Source: Tumebacillus amylolyticus (GTDB lineage Bacteria; Bacillota; Bacilli; Tumebacillales; Tumebacillaceae). Taken from it: a stretch of DNA of 64,000 nucleotides. A program made the position numbers and the translations under genes. Below are positions 23,374 through 31,534 of the stretch, in pieces (the first letter of the stretch is position 1; each line of letters starts with the position of its first letter). The stretch lies in contig NZ_JAEQNB010000010.1 of assembly GCF_016722965.1 (NCBI RefSeq), positions 1 through 64,000 of the forward strand, given 5' to 3'. Under the pieces are notes generated by a model that worked only from the letters and a program-made list of their open reading frames with translations, had not been told where the DNA came from and did no database searches.

Positions 23374-24183
23374 TACACGTTTGAAAAAAGTCAGCAGTCG
23401 TTCGGCGGTCTCTGCGGGGAATTCCTCCATCGGCATATGTCCGCAGTTGGGGAGGAGTTGCCAGTCTGCATGAGGGAGCAGCTTCCGGTACTGCTCTCCG
23501 ATGGCGACAGGCACGATCCGGTCTTGATCGCCCCAGAGCAGAAGCGTCGGGAGATCGGGCAGGGATGCAACTCTTGCCGGGTCGAGGCCGCCCTCCCGAT
23601 TGCGCACCAACTGCCGGACGGCGTGCGGGAATTCGGCGCGTTGGTACGGTTTGAGATAGCCTTGCACGATTTCGGAGGAAAAAACCTGCGGTTCCTGCAC
23701 GATCCGGGTGACGGCGCGGGCGAATCCTCGCTCGGAAAAAAACGTGCGGACGAACCCGTTCATCCAAAAACCGGACAACAGTCGTCTCTGCCAACCTCGA
23801 AATGCGGGACGGAACCCGTCGGCGGATACCAAGGCGCATTGGGCGAAGGGCTCCGGGTTTTGGAGCAGGGCATGAACGGAAATTTCGCCGCCCATGGAGT
23901 GTCCGACCAAGCGGAGGTTGTGCAGGTTGAGTTTTTGGATCAGTTCGTGAAGGCGGCGGGCGTGTGCCGATTGGGAGTAGTCGGCGAGAGGAGGCATGTC
24001 GCTCTCGCCAAAGCCGAGCAAATCGACCGTATACACGCGATACTCCCGAGCCAAAATCGGCACGACCTCCCGCCAACAATACCCCGAAGCAAAAATCCCA
24101 TGCACCAACAGCACAGGTGCCCCCGCCCCGTCCACACAAACCTTCAACCGCCCACCCTCAACCTCCACCATCAAACTGTCCAC
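23371..24183 (-). CDS. Alpha/beta hydrolase, 270 aa
   Basis: A serine hydrolase of the alpha/beta fold. The oxyanion-loop motif LVHGIFASGYCW, nucleophile elbow VGHSMGGE (Ser), acid LLWGDQDRIVP (Asp) and base NCGHMPMEE (His) are all present, so it should be active. Substrate unknown; relatives include esterases, lactonases and C-C hydrolases. The start is GTG 24183, 6 bp after AGGAGG; a TTG at 24198 overlaps that ribosome site. Confidence 0.85.
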   Translation of the reverse strand: MDSLMVEVEGGRLKVCVDGAGAPVLLVHGIFASGYCWREVVPILAREYRVYTVDLLGFGESDMPPLADYSQSAHARRLHELIQKLNLHNLRLVGHSMGGEISVHALLQNPEPFAQCALVSADGFRPAFRGWQRRLLSGFWMNGFVRTFFSERGFARAVTRIVQEPQVFSSEIVQGYLKPYQRAEFPHAVRQLVRNREGGLDPARVASLPDLPTLLLWGDQDRIVPVAIGEQYRKLLPHADWQLLPNCGHMPMEEFPAETAERLLTFFKRV

Positions 24184-24200
24184 AAAACCCCTCCTCAATT

Positions 24201-24230
24201 GAAAAAAAAGACGGGGATCGCCCCGTCTCT
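24201..24230 (-). terminator. Terminator after the HesB-like gene (minus strand)
   Basis: GACGGGG/CCCCGTC stem, loop ATCG on the plus strand, with eight T residues on the minus strand. Confidence 0.85.
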
Positions 24231-24272
24231 TTTCCTTACGCGGGCACTTCTGTGTGCCTGCTTGTCTACACC

Positions 24273-24581
24273 TTAGTGATCGCCGTGGTTGTTCTTCGAC
24301 GGGTTGGTGATCTTGAAGCCTTCTTGCGGGTAGAGCAGGAACTTGATGCTCAGGCCGTTGACCATGTCCTTGTTCTCGGGACCGACGAGCAGGTCGAGAC
24401 CTTGCACCGTGACCACTTCGTCCTCCGGCTTCTGGGTGTCAAACGTCAGGCCGTAATGCGCATGGTCGCCATGAACGTGATCCACGTACACGCGGCACAT
24501 CAAGTCCGGTTTGTTCTCTTGTTCCATAGCTTCGCGAATTTTCTTCGCAGCCAGAGAGTTCATTTCGATCGTTGTCGCCAA
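24273..24581 (-). CDS. HesB/IscA-fold protein lacking the Fe-S cysteines
   Basis: The roughly 102-aa product has the HesB-like order of elements (AAKKIREAMEQENK, YGLTFD, DLLVGPENKDMVNGLSIKF). The cysteines that bind iron in A-type Fe-S carriers are missing: only one Cys (MCRVYV) remains, and the usual CxGxxY site reads HVHGDHAHYG, which is His-rich. It probably does not carry an Fe-S cluster in the usual way. The start is uncertain: TTG 24581 has GAGG 8 bp upstream, while GTG 24590 overlaps it and ATG 24563 is an alternative. Confidence 0.65.
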   Translation of the reverse strand: MATTIEMNSLAAKKIREAMEQENKPDLMCRVYVDHVHGDHAHYGLTFDTQKPEDEVVTVQGLDLLVGPENKDMVNGLSIKFLLYPQEGFKITNPSKNNHGDH

Positions 24582-24619
24582 ATCCAGCACCTCAATCTGT
24601 TGGAGTTATATGTATGTTC

Positions 24620-25417
24620 CTAGTATAGCACTTCCCCTTCACCCTGTAACCGCTCCTCGGCTCGGAAAAAACTCTCCATCAACCGCATCTGCAACCACGT
24701 CTGCAACAGACCGTTGACGACCAAAGTCCCCATCAACACCCCGACGCTAAAATACCGGTTCACAACATACCCGAGCACAAAAGACACGATACACAGCGTG
24801 AAAAACCGATAAAACGACTCCGCCGCCGTCACGCGAAGCAACGCGAGCGCTTTTTTCATCGCCCCGATCAGTCCAAGCCGCAGCACCACCGCCGCATACT
24901 CCACATAGAGGAACACAAAACGGAACCCGAGCATGACCAAGATCAACACCGCGCCAAGCCCCACTTGCCCGGCCGCCTGTGTGATGACACGGCCAAACAG
25001 CGAAACCACAACAGAGAGCACCCCCATCACCGCCAACTGCACGAGCATCCAGAGGAACAACACCGGCCACGCCCGCGTCGCATCTTGGGTCGCAGGCGTC
25101 GGCAACTCGCGCCGCGTGCGAGCCAGCAGGGAGATGTAATACGCGCTCGCCAGCAAAAACAGCACATACATCAAGCAGGCGATGATGACTTTGAGCACAC
25201 CGAACTGCTGAAATCCAATCAACGAAAACTGGTGCCCCGGTTCAAGCAACTGTGTAATCGTCGGCAACCCGATGATCGCCGTGATCTTGAACGAGGCAAT
25301 CGGCCCCATCACGTTCGGCGGCCCGATAATCAACCACCCGAGCACCAACAAAATCCCATCCATCAGAATCGTAAAAAGCGCCGCCTGTCGGAACGTGGGC
25401 GTACGGAGCTCGTTCAT
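24620..25417 (-). CDS. Membrane protein, 265 aa, unknown
   Basis: No family was recognised with confidence. About six hydrophobic segments are visible: residues about 12-32, 70-95, 115-145, 152-180, 195-220 and 222-245. The loops are basic, with an acidic C-terminus. ATG 25417 follows GAGGG with 6-bp spacing. A hairpin (AAGGAC/GTCCTT) lies in the leader at 25445-25470. It is divergent from the ATP-grasp operon and separated from it by about 190 bp. Confidence 0.6.
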   Translation of the reverse strand: MNELRTPTFRQAALFTILMDGILLVLGWLIIGPPNVMGPIASFKITAIIGLPTITQLLEPGHQFSLIGFQQFGVLKVIIACLMYVLFLLASAYYISLLARTRRELPTPATQDATRAWPVLFLWMLVQLAVMGVLSVVVSLFGRVITQAAGQVGLGAVLILVMLGFRFVFLYVEYAAVVLRLGLIGAMKKALALLRVTAAESFYRFFTLCIVSFVLGYVVNRYFSVGVLMGTLVVNGLLQTWLQMRLMESFFRAEERLQGEGEVLY

Positions 25418-25604
25418 GGGCATCCCTCGCTTCCAGATAAAAGTGAAGGACCGGGAGCGCCCCCAGTCCTTTTTTGATCGAGTTTCTACAATAGAATATA
25501 CCACGAAATTTAGAAGCACTGTCAAGGCGCGCTTACAGCAGCAAAGGCGGGCTCTCCTTCTGTAAAATGTTTTCTCGGAGTTTAACTTAGAAATAATTAT
25601 TGCC

Positions 25605-25634
25605 TTGACACTATTACTAAGTTGGTAATATAGT
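25605..25634 (+). promoter_or_regulatory. Promoter and operator of the ATP-grasp operon
   Basis: TTGACA, 18 bp, TATAGT, 30 bp before the first start codon. The spacer and -10 box form a pseudo-palindrome: outer CACTAT/ATAGTG and inner TTAC/GTAA around a TAAGTTG centre (25609-25635). This suggests a repressor that covers the promoter. No regulator gene lies in the operon itself. Confidence 0.75.
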
Positions 25635-25663
25635 GTTTTCTAAATAGAGGGGAGGGAAATTCA

Positions 25664-25996
25664 GTGAATGATAACTTTGGTAACGAAATGACAGTCGTCG
25701 ATGAACTCTCGCGCAGACTGGGCAAAAAGCCGCATGCCATCGTGCGTTTTGCAGATGGCGATCTGGTTGTCGTCGTGGTTACCGAGGACATTCTGGGACA
25801 CTCGGTGGAACAGCTCCAACTCTGGGCAGGCGACACCGTTCCTTGCGTGAAAGTGGAGCCGGGAAGGTTCGAACCCTTCTCGGAGCGGGGCGTGGTGGAA
25901 GCGATGACGTGTTCGGACGAACTGGCTTGTTTGGTTTCCATTGCGGATTTCTACAACGGCACATGGCACGAGTTCAAAGAATATCAGGAGGTCTAG
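25664..25996 (+). CDS. 110-aa protein of unknown function, first gene of the ATP-grasp operon
   Basis: I do not recognise this protein. It is acidic and apparently soluble and globular: a helical start (VVDELSRRLGKKPHAIVRF), a beta-rich middle (GDLVVVVVTEDILG) and two Cys residues (VPCVKV; MTCSDELACL gives two more close together). It has no leader/core look and so is not an obvious ribosomal peptide precursor. Start GTG 25664 lies 6 bp after GGGGAGGG, and an ATG at 25668 is out of frame. It is read from the promoter at 25605. Confidence 0.6.
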   Translation: MNDNFGNEMTVVDELSRRLGKKPHAIVRFADGDLVVVVVTEDILGHSVEQLQLWAGDTVPCVKVEPGRFEPFSERGVVEAMTCSDELACLVSIADFYNGTWHEFKEYQEV

Positions 25997-26003
25997 ATGC
26001 GAC

Positions 26004-27371
26004 ATGGTACAAACCTCGATGTTGATAAAACCGAATCTGAACGCGCAGTACCCCGTGGTCGACTACGGACAGGGCGTCTATCTCTATGATCAGCAAGGCA
26101 CGCAATACTTGGACGGGTGCTCGGGCGCAATCGTTGCGAATCTGGGTCACGGGTTGAAACAGATCGCCGACGCCGCGTACGAGCAGGCGTTGAAAGTTTC
26201 CTTCACCTATCGCACGCAGTTTACAAGTCCGGCCGCGGAGACGTTGGCGCAGCGGTTGGTCGAGAAAAGTCCGGGCATGGACTGGGTGTTTTTTGTCAAC
26301 AGCGGTTCGGAAGCGACCGAAGTGGCGTTGCGACTCGCTTGGCAATATTGGCAAGAGCGCGGCAAGCCGGAGAAGCGCAAAGTTCTCTCCCGCCGGGTCA
26401 GTTACCACGGGATGACGCTTGGCGCGCTCGGGGTCTCCGGACATTATGGACGCCGTCATCGCTACAACTGGCTCCTGCACGAAGAACCGGCCGTCGCCGA
26501 AGCCTACTGCTACCGCTGCCCGTTTGCGCTGGAGCCCGAGTCTTGCGGTTTGAAGTGCGCGGACGATCTGGAACGAAAAATTCGCCAAGCCGGTGCCGAC
26601 CAAGTGGCCGCTTTCATCGCCGAACCGATTGTGGGTGCGTCCGGTGCCGCGTTGACTCCGCCTGCCGGTTATTTTGAGAAGATTCGGGAGATTTGCGACC
26701 GCTATGACGTGCTGCTGATTGCCGATGAAGTCATGACCGGCTTGGGACGCACGGGAGAATGGTTCGGGATGGATCACTGGAACGTGAAGCCCGACCTGAT
26801 CGCTGTGGGCAAAGGCATGAGCGCCGGATATTCGCCGATTGCCGCCATTATGGCATCCGAGCGGGTGATGGAGACGATACGCGCTGGGTCCGGCGTCGGA
26901 GTGTTTGGGCATACGTACAGCGGCAACCCGCAATCTTGCGCGATTTCGCTGGCCGTTTTGGACTATGTCGAAGAGAACGGCTTGGTCGAGCAAGTTCGGG
27001 AAACCGGTCAGCGCATGGAAGCGATGCTTCGTCAACTCGCTTCGGTGCACGGGATCGTCGGGGACGTGCGGGGCAAAGGCCTGCTGTTCGGGATGGAATT
27101 GGTGGCAGACCGCGCAAAGAAATCCTGCTTCGACTCCAAGTTGCAAGTGGCAAACCGCTTGGTCAGCACCGCGATGCAAAACGGTCTGGTGATCTATCCG
27201 AGCCAAGGGATGGTCGATCTCTACGCAGGAGATGCGATTCTCGTGGCCCCACCGTTTGTGATCAACGAGCAAGAACTGCAAGAGATGACGGAGCGACTGG
27301 ACAAGTCTCTCAAGCAAGTGGCACAAGGACTGGAATCTGAAATCGGAAAGGGGATGTTCGCATGCAACTGA
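26004..27371 (+). CDS. Class III pyridoxal-phosphate aminotransferase, 455 aa
   Basis: An omega-aminotransferase-like enzyme. Motifs: NSGSEATEVALRLA (phosphate binding), SYHGMTLGALGVSG, LIADEVMTGLGRTGEWFG with the cofactor Asp, and the Schiff-base Lys in AVGKGMSAGYSPIAA. A Cys-containing segment (YCYRCPFALEPESCGLKC) is typical of one branch of the family. The substrate cannot be told from sequence; in this operon it probably makes an amino acid building block. ATG 26004 lies 13 bp after AGGAGGT, slightly long spacing. It overlaps the next gene by 10 bp. Confidence 0.85.
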   Translation: MVQTSMLIKPNLNAQYPVVDYGQGVYLYDQQGTQYLDGCSGAIVANLGHGLKQIADAAYEQALKVSFTYRTQFTSPAAETLAQRLVEKSPGMDWVFFVNSGSEATEVALRLAWQYWQERGKPEKRKVLSRRVSYHGMTLGALGVSGHYGRRHRYNWLLHEEPAVAEAYCYRCPFALEPESCGLKCADDLERKIRQAGADQVAAFIAEPIVGASGAALTPPAGYFEKIREICDRYDVLLIADEVMTGLGRTGEWFGMDHWNVKPDLIAVGKGMSAGYSPIAAIMASERVMETIRAGSGVGVFGHTYSGNPQSCAISLAVLDYVEENGLVEQVRETGQRMEAMLRQLASVHGIVGDVRGKGLLFGMELVADRAKKSCFDSKLQVANRLVSTAMQNGLVIYPSQGMVDLYAGDAILVAPPFVINEQELQEMTERLDKSLKQVAQGLESEIGKGMFACN

Positions 27372-28543
27372 GTTGGAATGCAGAACAAACACAACTGCGG
27401 GAACTCTATCAAAACTTCGGAAAAAAAATCAGCGAGCGCACCAAAGCTTGCTACTCGCACCACGAATTTGACCACCAAAGCTGGCAAGAGCTCGCCGACG
27501 AGGGCATCTGGCGTCTGGCGGTGCCGGAAGCGTACGGCGGGGAAGGCAAGACATGGTGGGAATTCTCGGCGGCGGTCGAAGGACTCGCGACGACGATCGG
27601 CGACTTGGGCTTCTTGCTCTCGATGATCGCCCATATCGGTTGCATCCGCGTCTTGAACTTGCACGGAACCGAAGAGCAAAAGCAACGCTATCTCCCCGCG
27701 CTGATGAGCGGCGCCATCGGGGCTACGGCGATCACGGAGCCGAGCGGAGGTTCGGACGTGGCGCGGATCACCACGTCGGCGCATCTGGAAAACGGCCGGT
27801 ATATCTTGAACGGGCACAAAGCGCACATCACCAACGCGCCGGTCGCCGACATCATCGTCATGGTCGGCCGGATTCCGGAACTCGGGCGCCAAGACATCAC
27901 GCTGTTCATTTTGGAGCGAACTTTTGAGGGGATGTCGTTCGCCGAAGCGGAGCACATGCTCGGCAACCACACGAGCCCGACGGGCGATATTTTCCTGCAA
28001 GATGTGAAAATCGACGAGCTGTCGATCTTGGGCCAAGCGGGCAACGGGCTGAACATCCTCTACAACATGATCTCTCTGGACCGCGTGCTGTACGGCTTGG
28101 TCGGTGCTGCGTTCATGGAGCCGATCTTGGACGAGAGCATGAAGTTCTCCTTTGAACGTCACGCTTTCAAAACGCAGATTGCCAACCACCAATACGTGCA
28201 ATCCAAACTGACCGACATCAAGATGGCGATTGAAAGCTCCCGTTGGGTTTCCTACGCCGCGTTGGACAAGTTGATCCGCAACGACGACGAAGCGTCGCTG
28301 ATGTGTTCGCTGGCGAAGTACGTCGGCACCGAGAACCTGTTCCAAGTCTTGCAACACGCGATGCAGTTGAAAGCGCACAGCGGGTACATGATGGGCGAGA
28401 TCGCGCAGATGTTCTGCGACGTGACGGGCACGCGAATTGCCGGGGGAACGAGTGACATTCAGCGTGTCAACATGTTCAACCAGATGAAGCGCCAGTACGA
28501 AATGAGGTGGGCCGCATGCAATTCCGAATTGGTGCCACAGTAA
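27362..28543 (+). CDS. Acyl-CoA-dehydrogenase-fold flavoprotein, 393 aa, noncanonical active site
   Basis: The N-domain, middle beta-domain (ATAITEPSGGSDVARI, FAD contact) and C-domain of the acyl-CoA dehydrogenase family are all present. However, the catalytic carboxylate is missing from both known positions. The short-chain-type Glu (YEGTSEIQR) reads IAGGTSDIQR, and the isovaleryl-type Glu (REAFG) reads RHAFK. Relatives lacking this base include flavin N-oxygenases and oxidases, so an oxygenation or oxidation step in building-block synthesis is possible. This alignment was done by eye. It starts inside the aminotransferase gene and overlaps the thioesterase gene by 28 bp. Confidence 0.8.
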   Translation: MQLSWNAEQTQLRELYQNFGKKISERTKACYSHHEFDHQSWQELADEGIWRLAVPEAYGGEGKTWWEFSAAVEGLATTIGDLGFLLSMIAHIGCIRVLNLHGTEEQKQRYLPALMSGAIGATAITEPSGGSDVARITTSAHLENGRYILNGHKAHITNAPVADIIVMVGRIPELGRQDITLFILERTFEGMSFAEAEHMLGNHTSPTGDIFLQDVKIDELSILGQAGNGLNILYNMISLDRVLYGLVGAAFMEPILDESMKFSFERHAFKTQIANHQYVQSKLTDIKMAIESSRWVSYAALDKLIRNDDEASLMCSLAKYVGTENLFQVLQHAMQLKAHSGYMMGEIAQMFCDVTGTRIAGGTSDIQRVNMFNQMKRQYEMRWAACNSELVPQ

Positions 28544-28917
28544 CCGTCACCGATGTGGTGAAGGACGAGTACCTCGCCACGAATTGGAAAAACAACTTCC
28601 CCGTGCTCTCCACGCCGATCCTGCTTTGGCTGGCGGAACTGGTCTGCATGCAGGTCGTCGAGCAAGAAGTCGGCGCGGATTGCGCAACGGTCGGAACGGC
28701 GCATCAGATGAAGCATCTCGCGGCGACCCCCTGCGGGGAGCGCTTCACGATTACGGCGACACTTCGCGAAGTGGATCGCAAGAAACTGGTGTTCGACGTC
28801 ACCGCCGAAGACGAGCACGAGCAGATCTTGAGCGGCGTTCATGAGCGATTCGTCATCGACGAGACGAAATTTCTGGCACGGGTGAGCGACAAGCAATCCC
28901 GAGTGGGTGTGAGATGA
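28516..28917 (+). CDS. FlK-like hotdog thioesterase, 133 aa
   Basis: The protein aligns along its length with fluoroacetyl-CoA thioesterase FlK. The region VGTAHQMKHLAATPCGERFT matches FlK's catalytic-His segment, a Glu is kept in the central helix (LLWLAELVCMQ), STP precedes it, and SGVHERFVIDETKFLARV matches the C-terminus. It should hydrolyse a short or unusual acyl-CoA. In this operon it may release a free acid for the ATP-grasp ligases. ATG 28516 has TGAGG 8 bp upstream, inside the end of the previous gene, and it overlaps the MFS gene by 4 bp (ATGA). Confidence 0.75.
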   Translation: MQFRIGATVTVTDVVKDEYLATNWKNNFPVLSTPILLWLAELVCMQVVEQEVGADCATVGTAHQMKHLAATPCGERFTITATLREVDRKKLVFDVTAEDEHEQILSGVHERFVIDETKFLARVSDKQSRVGVR

Positions 28918-30107
28918 CCGACAGAAAGTCAAGGTCAAAGCCAATGTCCGCCGCGATGAAGATTTTGTTGCTCTCCGCGTTTTTGATGAACGTGGGCGGA
29001 TTCATGATCGTGCCGTTCTTGGCGCTCTATCTGACGCAAACCCTGCATTTCTCCGCGTGGGAGCTGGGAACGGTGCTGACGACCAACTTGCTGTGCTCCC
29101 GAGGTCTGCCGCTTTTGACCGGCATGATCGGGGATCGCCTCTCGCACAGCACGACGCTGTTCACGGGGATTCTGATTCGCGGAATCGGGTTTATCGGATA
29201 CGGCTTTGTGCATGAGTTTGCCATGTTGCTGGTCGTGGCGGCGTTGGTCGGGATCGGGGGGGCTCTCTACGACCCCTCCGTCTCGTCCGTTTTCGCCAAA
29301 CAGCCGGAGGGAGATCGCAAGCGCATCTTCACGTATTACAACCAAGCGCTGAACGCCGGTGCGATCCTCGGCCCGTTGGCGGGAGGCTTGTTGATTTTGG
29401 TCGACCCGGCCTTGCCGTTTACGGCGGGCGGTGCCGTGATGATCGCGCTGTCTCTCGTCATGTTCCTGTTTCGCGGTCAGTACCAAACGGAACGCACGAC
29501 CACGCGGATGCTCGCCAGCCTTCGTTCGATTTTGAAACAGCGGGCGTTCCTCCTGTACATCGGAGCGATGATTTTATTTTGGGCGCTGTTCACGCAACTC
29601 ACCGTCTCCATCCCGATTCAAGTGTTTCGGGCGGTTCACGATGAGACGTACGTCAGCGCGGTGTTCATGATGAACGGAATCGCTGGCATCGTGCTCATGT
29701 TTTTTTTACGAAACCTGTTCGAGACGCGCGCGCCTCTGCTGTTGCTACGCCTCGGCGTTTTGTTCATGAGCGTCAGTTTTTTCCTCATCCCGATGTTCGC
29801 CACGCTGCTTTGGCTGATTCTCTGCATCTTGGTGTACACGATGGGCGAGACGTTGGCGTTGCCGGCGTCCGATCTGGTCGTCAGCGAATTCGGAGCTGCG
29901 GAGAATACGGGAGCGTACTTTGGGATGTTTGAAATCTCGACCGCCGTGGGCGGGACGATCGGCAACTATCTGGGTGCCTATCTCATGAAGTTGGACAATG
30001 TTGTGCTGCCTTGGGTCTGTTACGGTGTGATCGGGTTGGCGATGTTTGCGATCCTCTACGTGTTGGATCGGTCGAAACATCCGAAAGCGAACACCTTGAG
30101 CGTGTAA
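28914..30107 (+). CDS. MFS exporter, 397 aa
   Basis: A 12-segment permease with GMIGDRLSHS as its loop 2-3 element and a basic N-terminus (TDRKSRSKPMS). It starts inside the thioesterase stop codon, so it belongs to the operon. By analogy with bacilysin-type clusters, in which an MFS pump exports the product and protects the producer, it is probably the product exporter. That role is inferred from position. Confidence 0.82.
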   Translation: MTDRKSRSKPMSAAMKILLLSAFLMNVGGFMIVPFLALYLTQTLHFSAWELGTVLTTNLLCSRGLPLLTGMIGDRLSHSTTLFTGILIRGIGFIGYGFVHEFAMLLVVAALVGIGGALYDPSVSSVFAKQPEGDRKRIFTYYNQALNAGAILGPLAGGLLILVDPALPFTAGGAVMIALSLVMFLFRGQYQTERTTTRMLASLRSILKQRAFLLYIGAMILFWALFTQLTVSIPIQVFRAVHDETYVSAVFMMNGIAGIVLMFFLRNLFETRAPLLLLRLGVLFMSVSFFLIPMFATLLWLILCILVYTMGETLALPASDLVVSEFGAAENTGAYFGMFEISTAVGGTIGNYLGAYLMKLDNVVLPWVCYGVIGLAMFAILYVLDRSKHPKANTLSV

Positions 30108-30124
30108 AAAGGGAGGAACTCTTC

Positions 30125-31534
30125 ATGCAAGCATTGGAATCAAAAGTTGCACAACTGGCCCGTGCCAAGCGGGTGAACACCAAGCGCAAAGTGATCATCG
30201 GCAACGTGGACGGAGAATCTCAAGTCGGGGAACCGGAACGTCGCGACCGCTCCATCGTCATCGGGAGTTCGATTGTGGCAAACCGCTTGACGTGGCTGGC
30301 GAAAGAGGGGGACGTGCTCGTGCTCCCCGCTCCGATCTCGCAAGAATTTCTCGACTACGCAACGAATCTGATGAATGTGAAAAAAGGAACGGTGCGCCAA
30401 TTGACTCCGGAGGGCGCGTCGCTTGAGGACGTCTACACGCTTACCTATGAAGTGTTGGCAGACAAAGGCTTGGTGCAAGCGCTGGGGGAGATGATGAGCG
30501 AATCGGAGCAAGAGTGGGAAGTTCTGCCCTATTACTTTGACCGTGCGGTCGCGTATATCTCCACGCAACTTCCGGTGTCGATGAACGCCGCTGCGTTGGA
30601 CTACTTCCTGCAGGGCGGAGCGGAGATGCTGAACTCCAAGATCGAATTCCGCCGCATCGGGGGCGCGTACGACATTCCCGTGGCCGAGGGGATCAATTGT
30701 TACTCCCGGCCGGAGTTGGAACGCGCTCTGTACTCGCTGTTGGACGTCACGGGCTCCGTCATTCTCAAACAGGATTACAACGCGGGCGGCGACGGCAACA
30801 TCGTGCTGACGCTCGACCCGAACCGCACCGAATCGACGGGGGCCACGCAGACGATTCAACTCGCTTCTAAACAGGAAGTGGCGCTCCACGCCGAGCAACT
30901 TTGGGAGCGTCTGACCGGTCGCCGCAACACGGCGTTGGTCGTGGAGAGCTACCATACCACCACGGCTGTTTTTTATTCGGAATTGGAAGTGAAGCCGGGC
31001 GTTTTGCGTCCTTACTTGCTGAACTTCGGGGACATGCGGATGGAGCCGGTCTGGAACGGGTTCCAGATTCCACCGATGTCGTTGCCGCCGTATGCAATCG
31101 GAGAGTTTGTCTCCTGCTCGATGCAATTGGCGGACGTCGCTCGTCAGCGCGGATTCGTTGGCAAAATCAACGTGGACGGGATGCTGACGGCGAGCGGCAA
31201 GGTGCTGTTCAGCGAAGTGAACGGTCGACTGGGCGGCTGCACACATATTCATGTCGTCGCGGAGCATCTGTACGGGGCGAATTACGGAGACCACTACACG
31301 TTGCTCACCCGCAACAAGAGTAAAGTCGGGGTCGCGTTTAACGATTTGCTGGACTTGCTCGATGCGCACGGCTTGTTGGTCAAAGGGCCGCATGAGACCG
31401 GCGTCTTGGTCTTGACGGAAGACCTCGAACGCACGGGCACCATCGAATACATGGTCGTGGGCAAAGGTCAGCAACACGCGCTGGAGTTGGAACAACAAGC
31501 GCTGGACTTGTTCGAAGGGAGTGTCGTTCGATGA
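30125..31534 (+). CDS. PGM1-like ATP-grasp peptide ligase, 469 aa
   Basis: The layout follows the pheganomycin ligase PGM1: a pre-ATP-grasp domain (residues about 40-180), an ATP-grasp core with the ATP-binding Lys and glycine-rich loop (VILKQDYNAGGDGNIVL, about 214-230) and the metal-binding SEVNGRLGGCTHIH (Glu/Asn, about 365-380), and a C-terminal PGM1_C-like domain (about 395-460). Enzymes of this group join a carboxylate, activated as acyl phosphate, to an amine. GGGAGG precedes ATG 30125. Its stop overlaps the next start (ATGA). Confidence 0.78.
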   Translation: MQALESKVAQLARAKRVNTKRKVIIGNVDGESQVGEPERRDRSIVIGSSIVANRLTWLAKEGDVLVLPAPISQEFLDYATNLMNVKKGTVRQLTPEGASLEDVYTLTYEVLADKGLVQALGEMMSESEQEWEVLPYYFDRAVAYISTQLPVSMNAAALDYFLQGGAEMLNSKIEFRRIGGAYDIPVAEGINCYSRPELERALYSLLDVTGSVILKQDYNAGGDGNIVLTLDPNRTESTGATQTIQLASKQEVALHAEQLWERLTGRRNTALVVESYHTTTAVFYSELEVKPGVLRPYLLNFGDMRMEPVWNGFQIPPMSLPPYAIGEFVSCSMQLADVARQRGFVGKINVDGMLTASGKVLFSEVNGRLGGCTHIHVVAEHLYGANYGDHYTLLTRNKSKVGVAFNDLLDLLDAHGLLVKGPHETGVLVLTEDLERTGTIEYMVVGKGQQHALELEQQALDLFEGSVVR

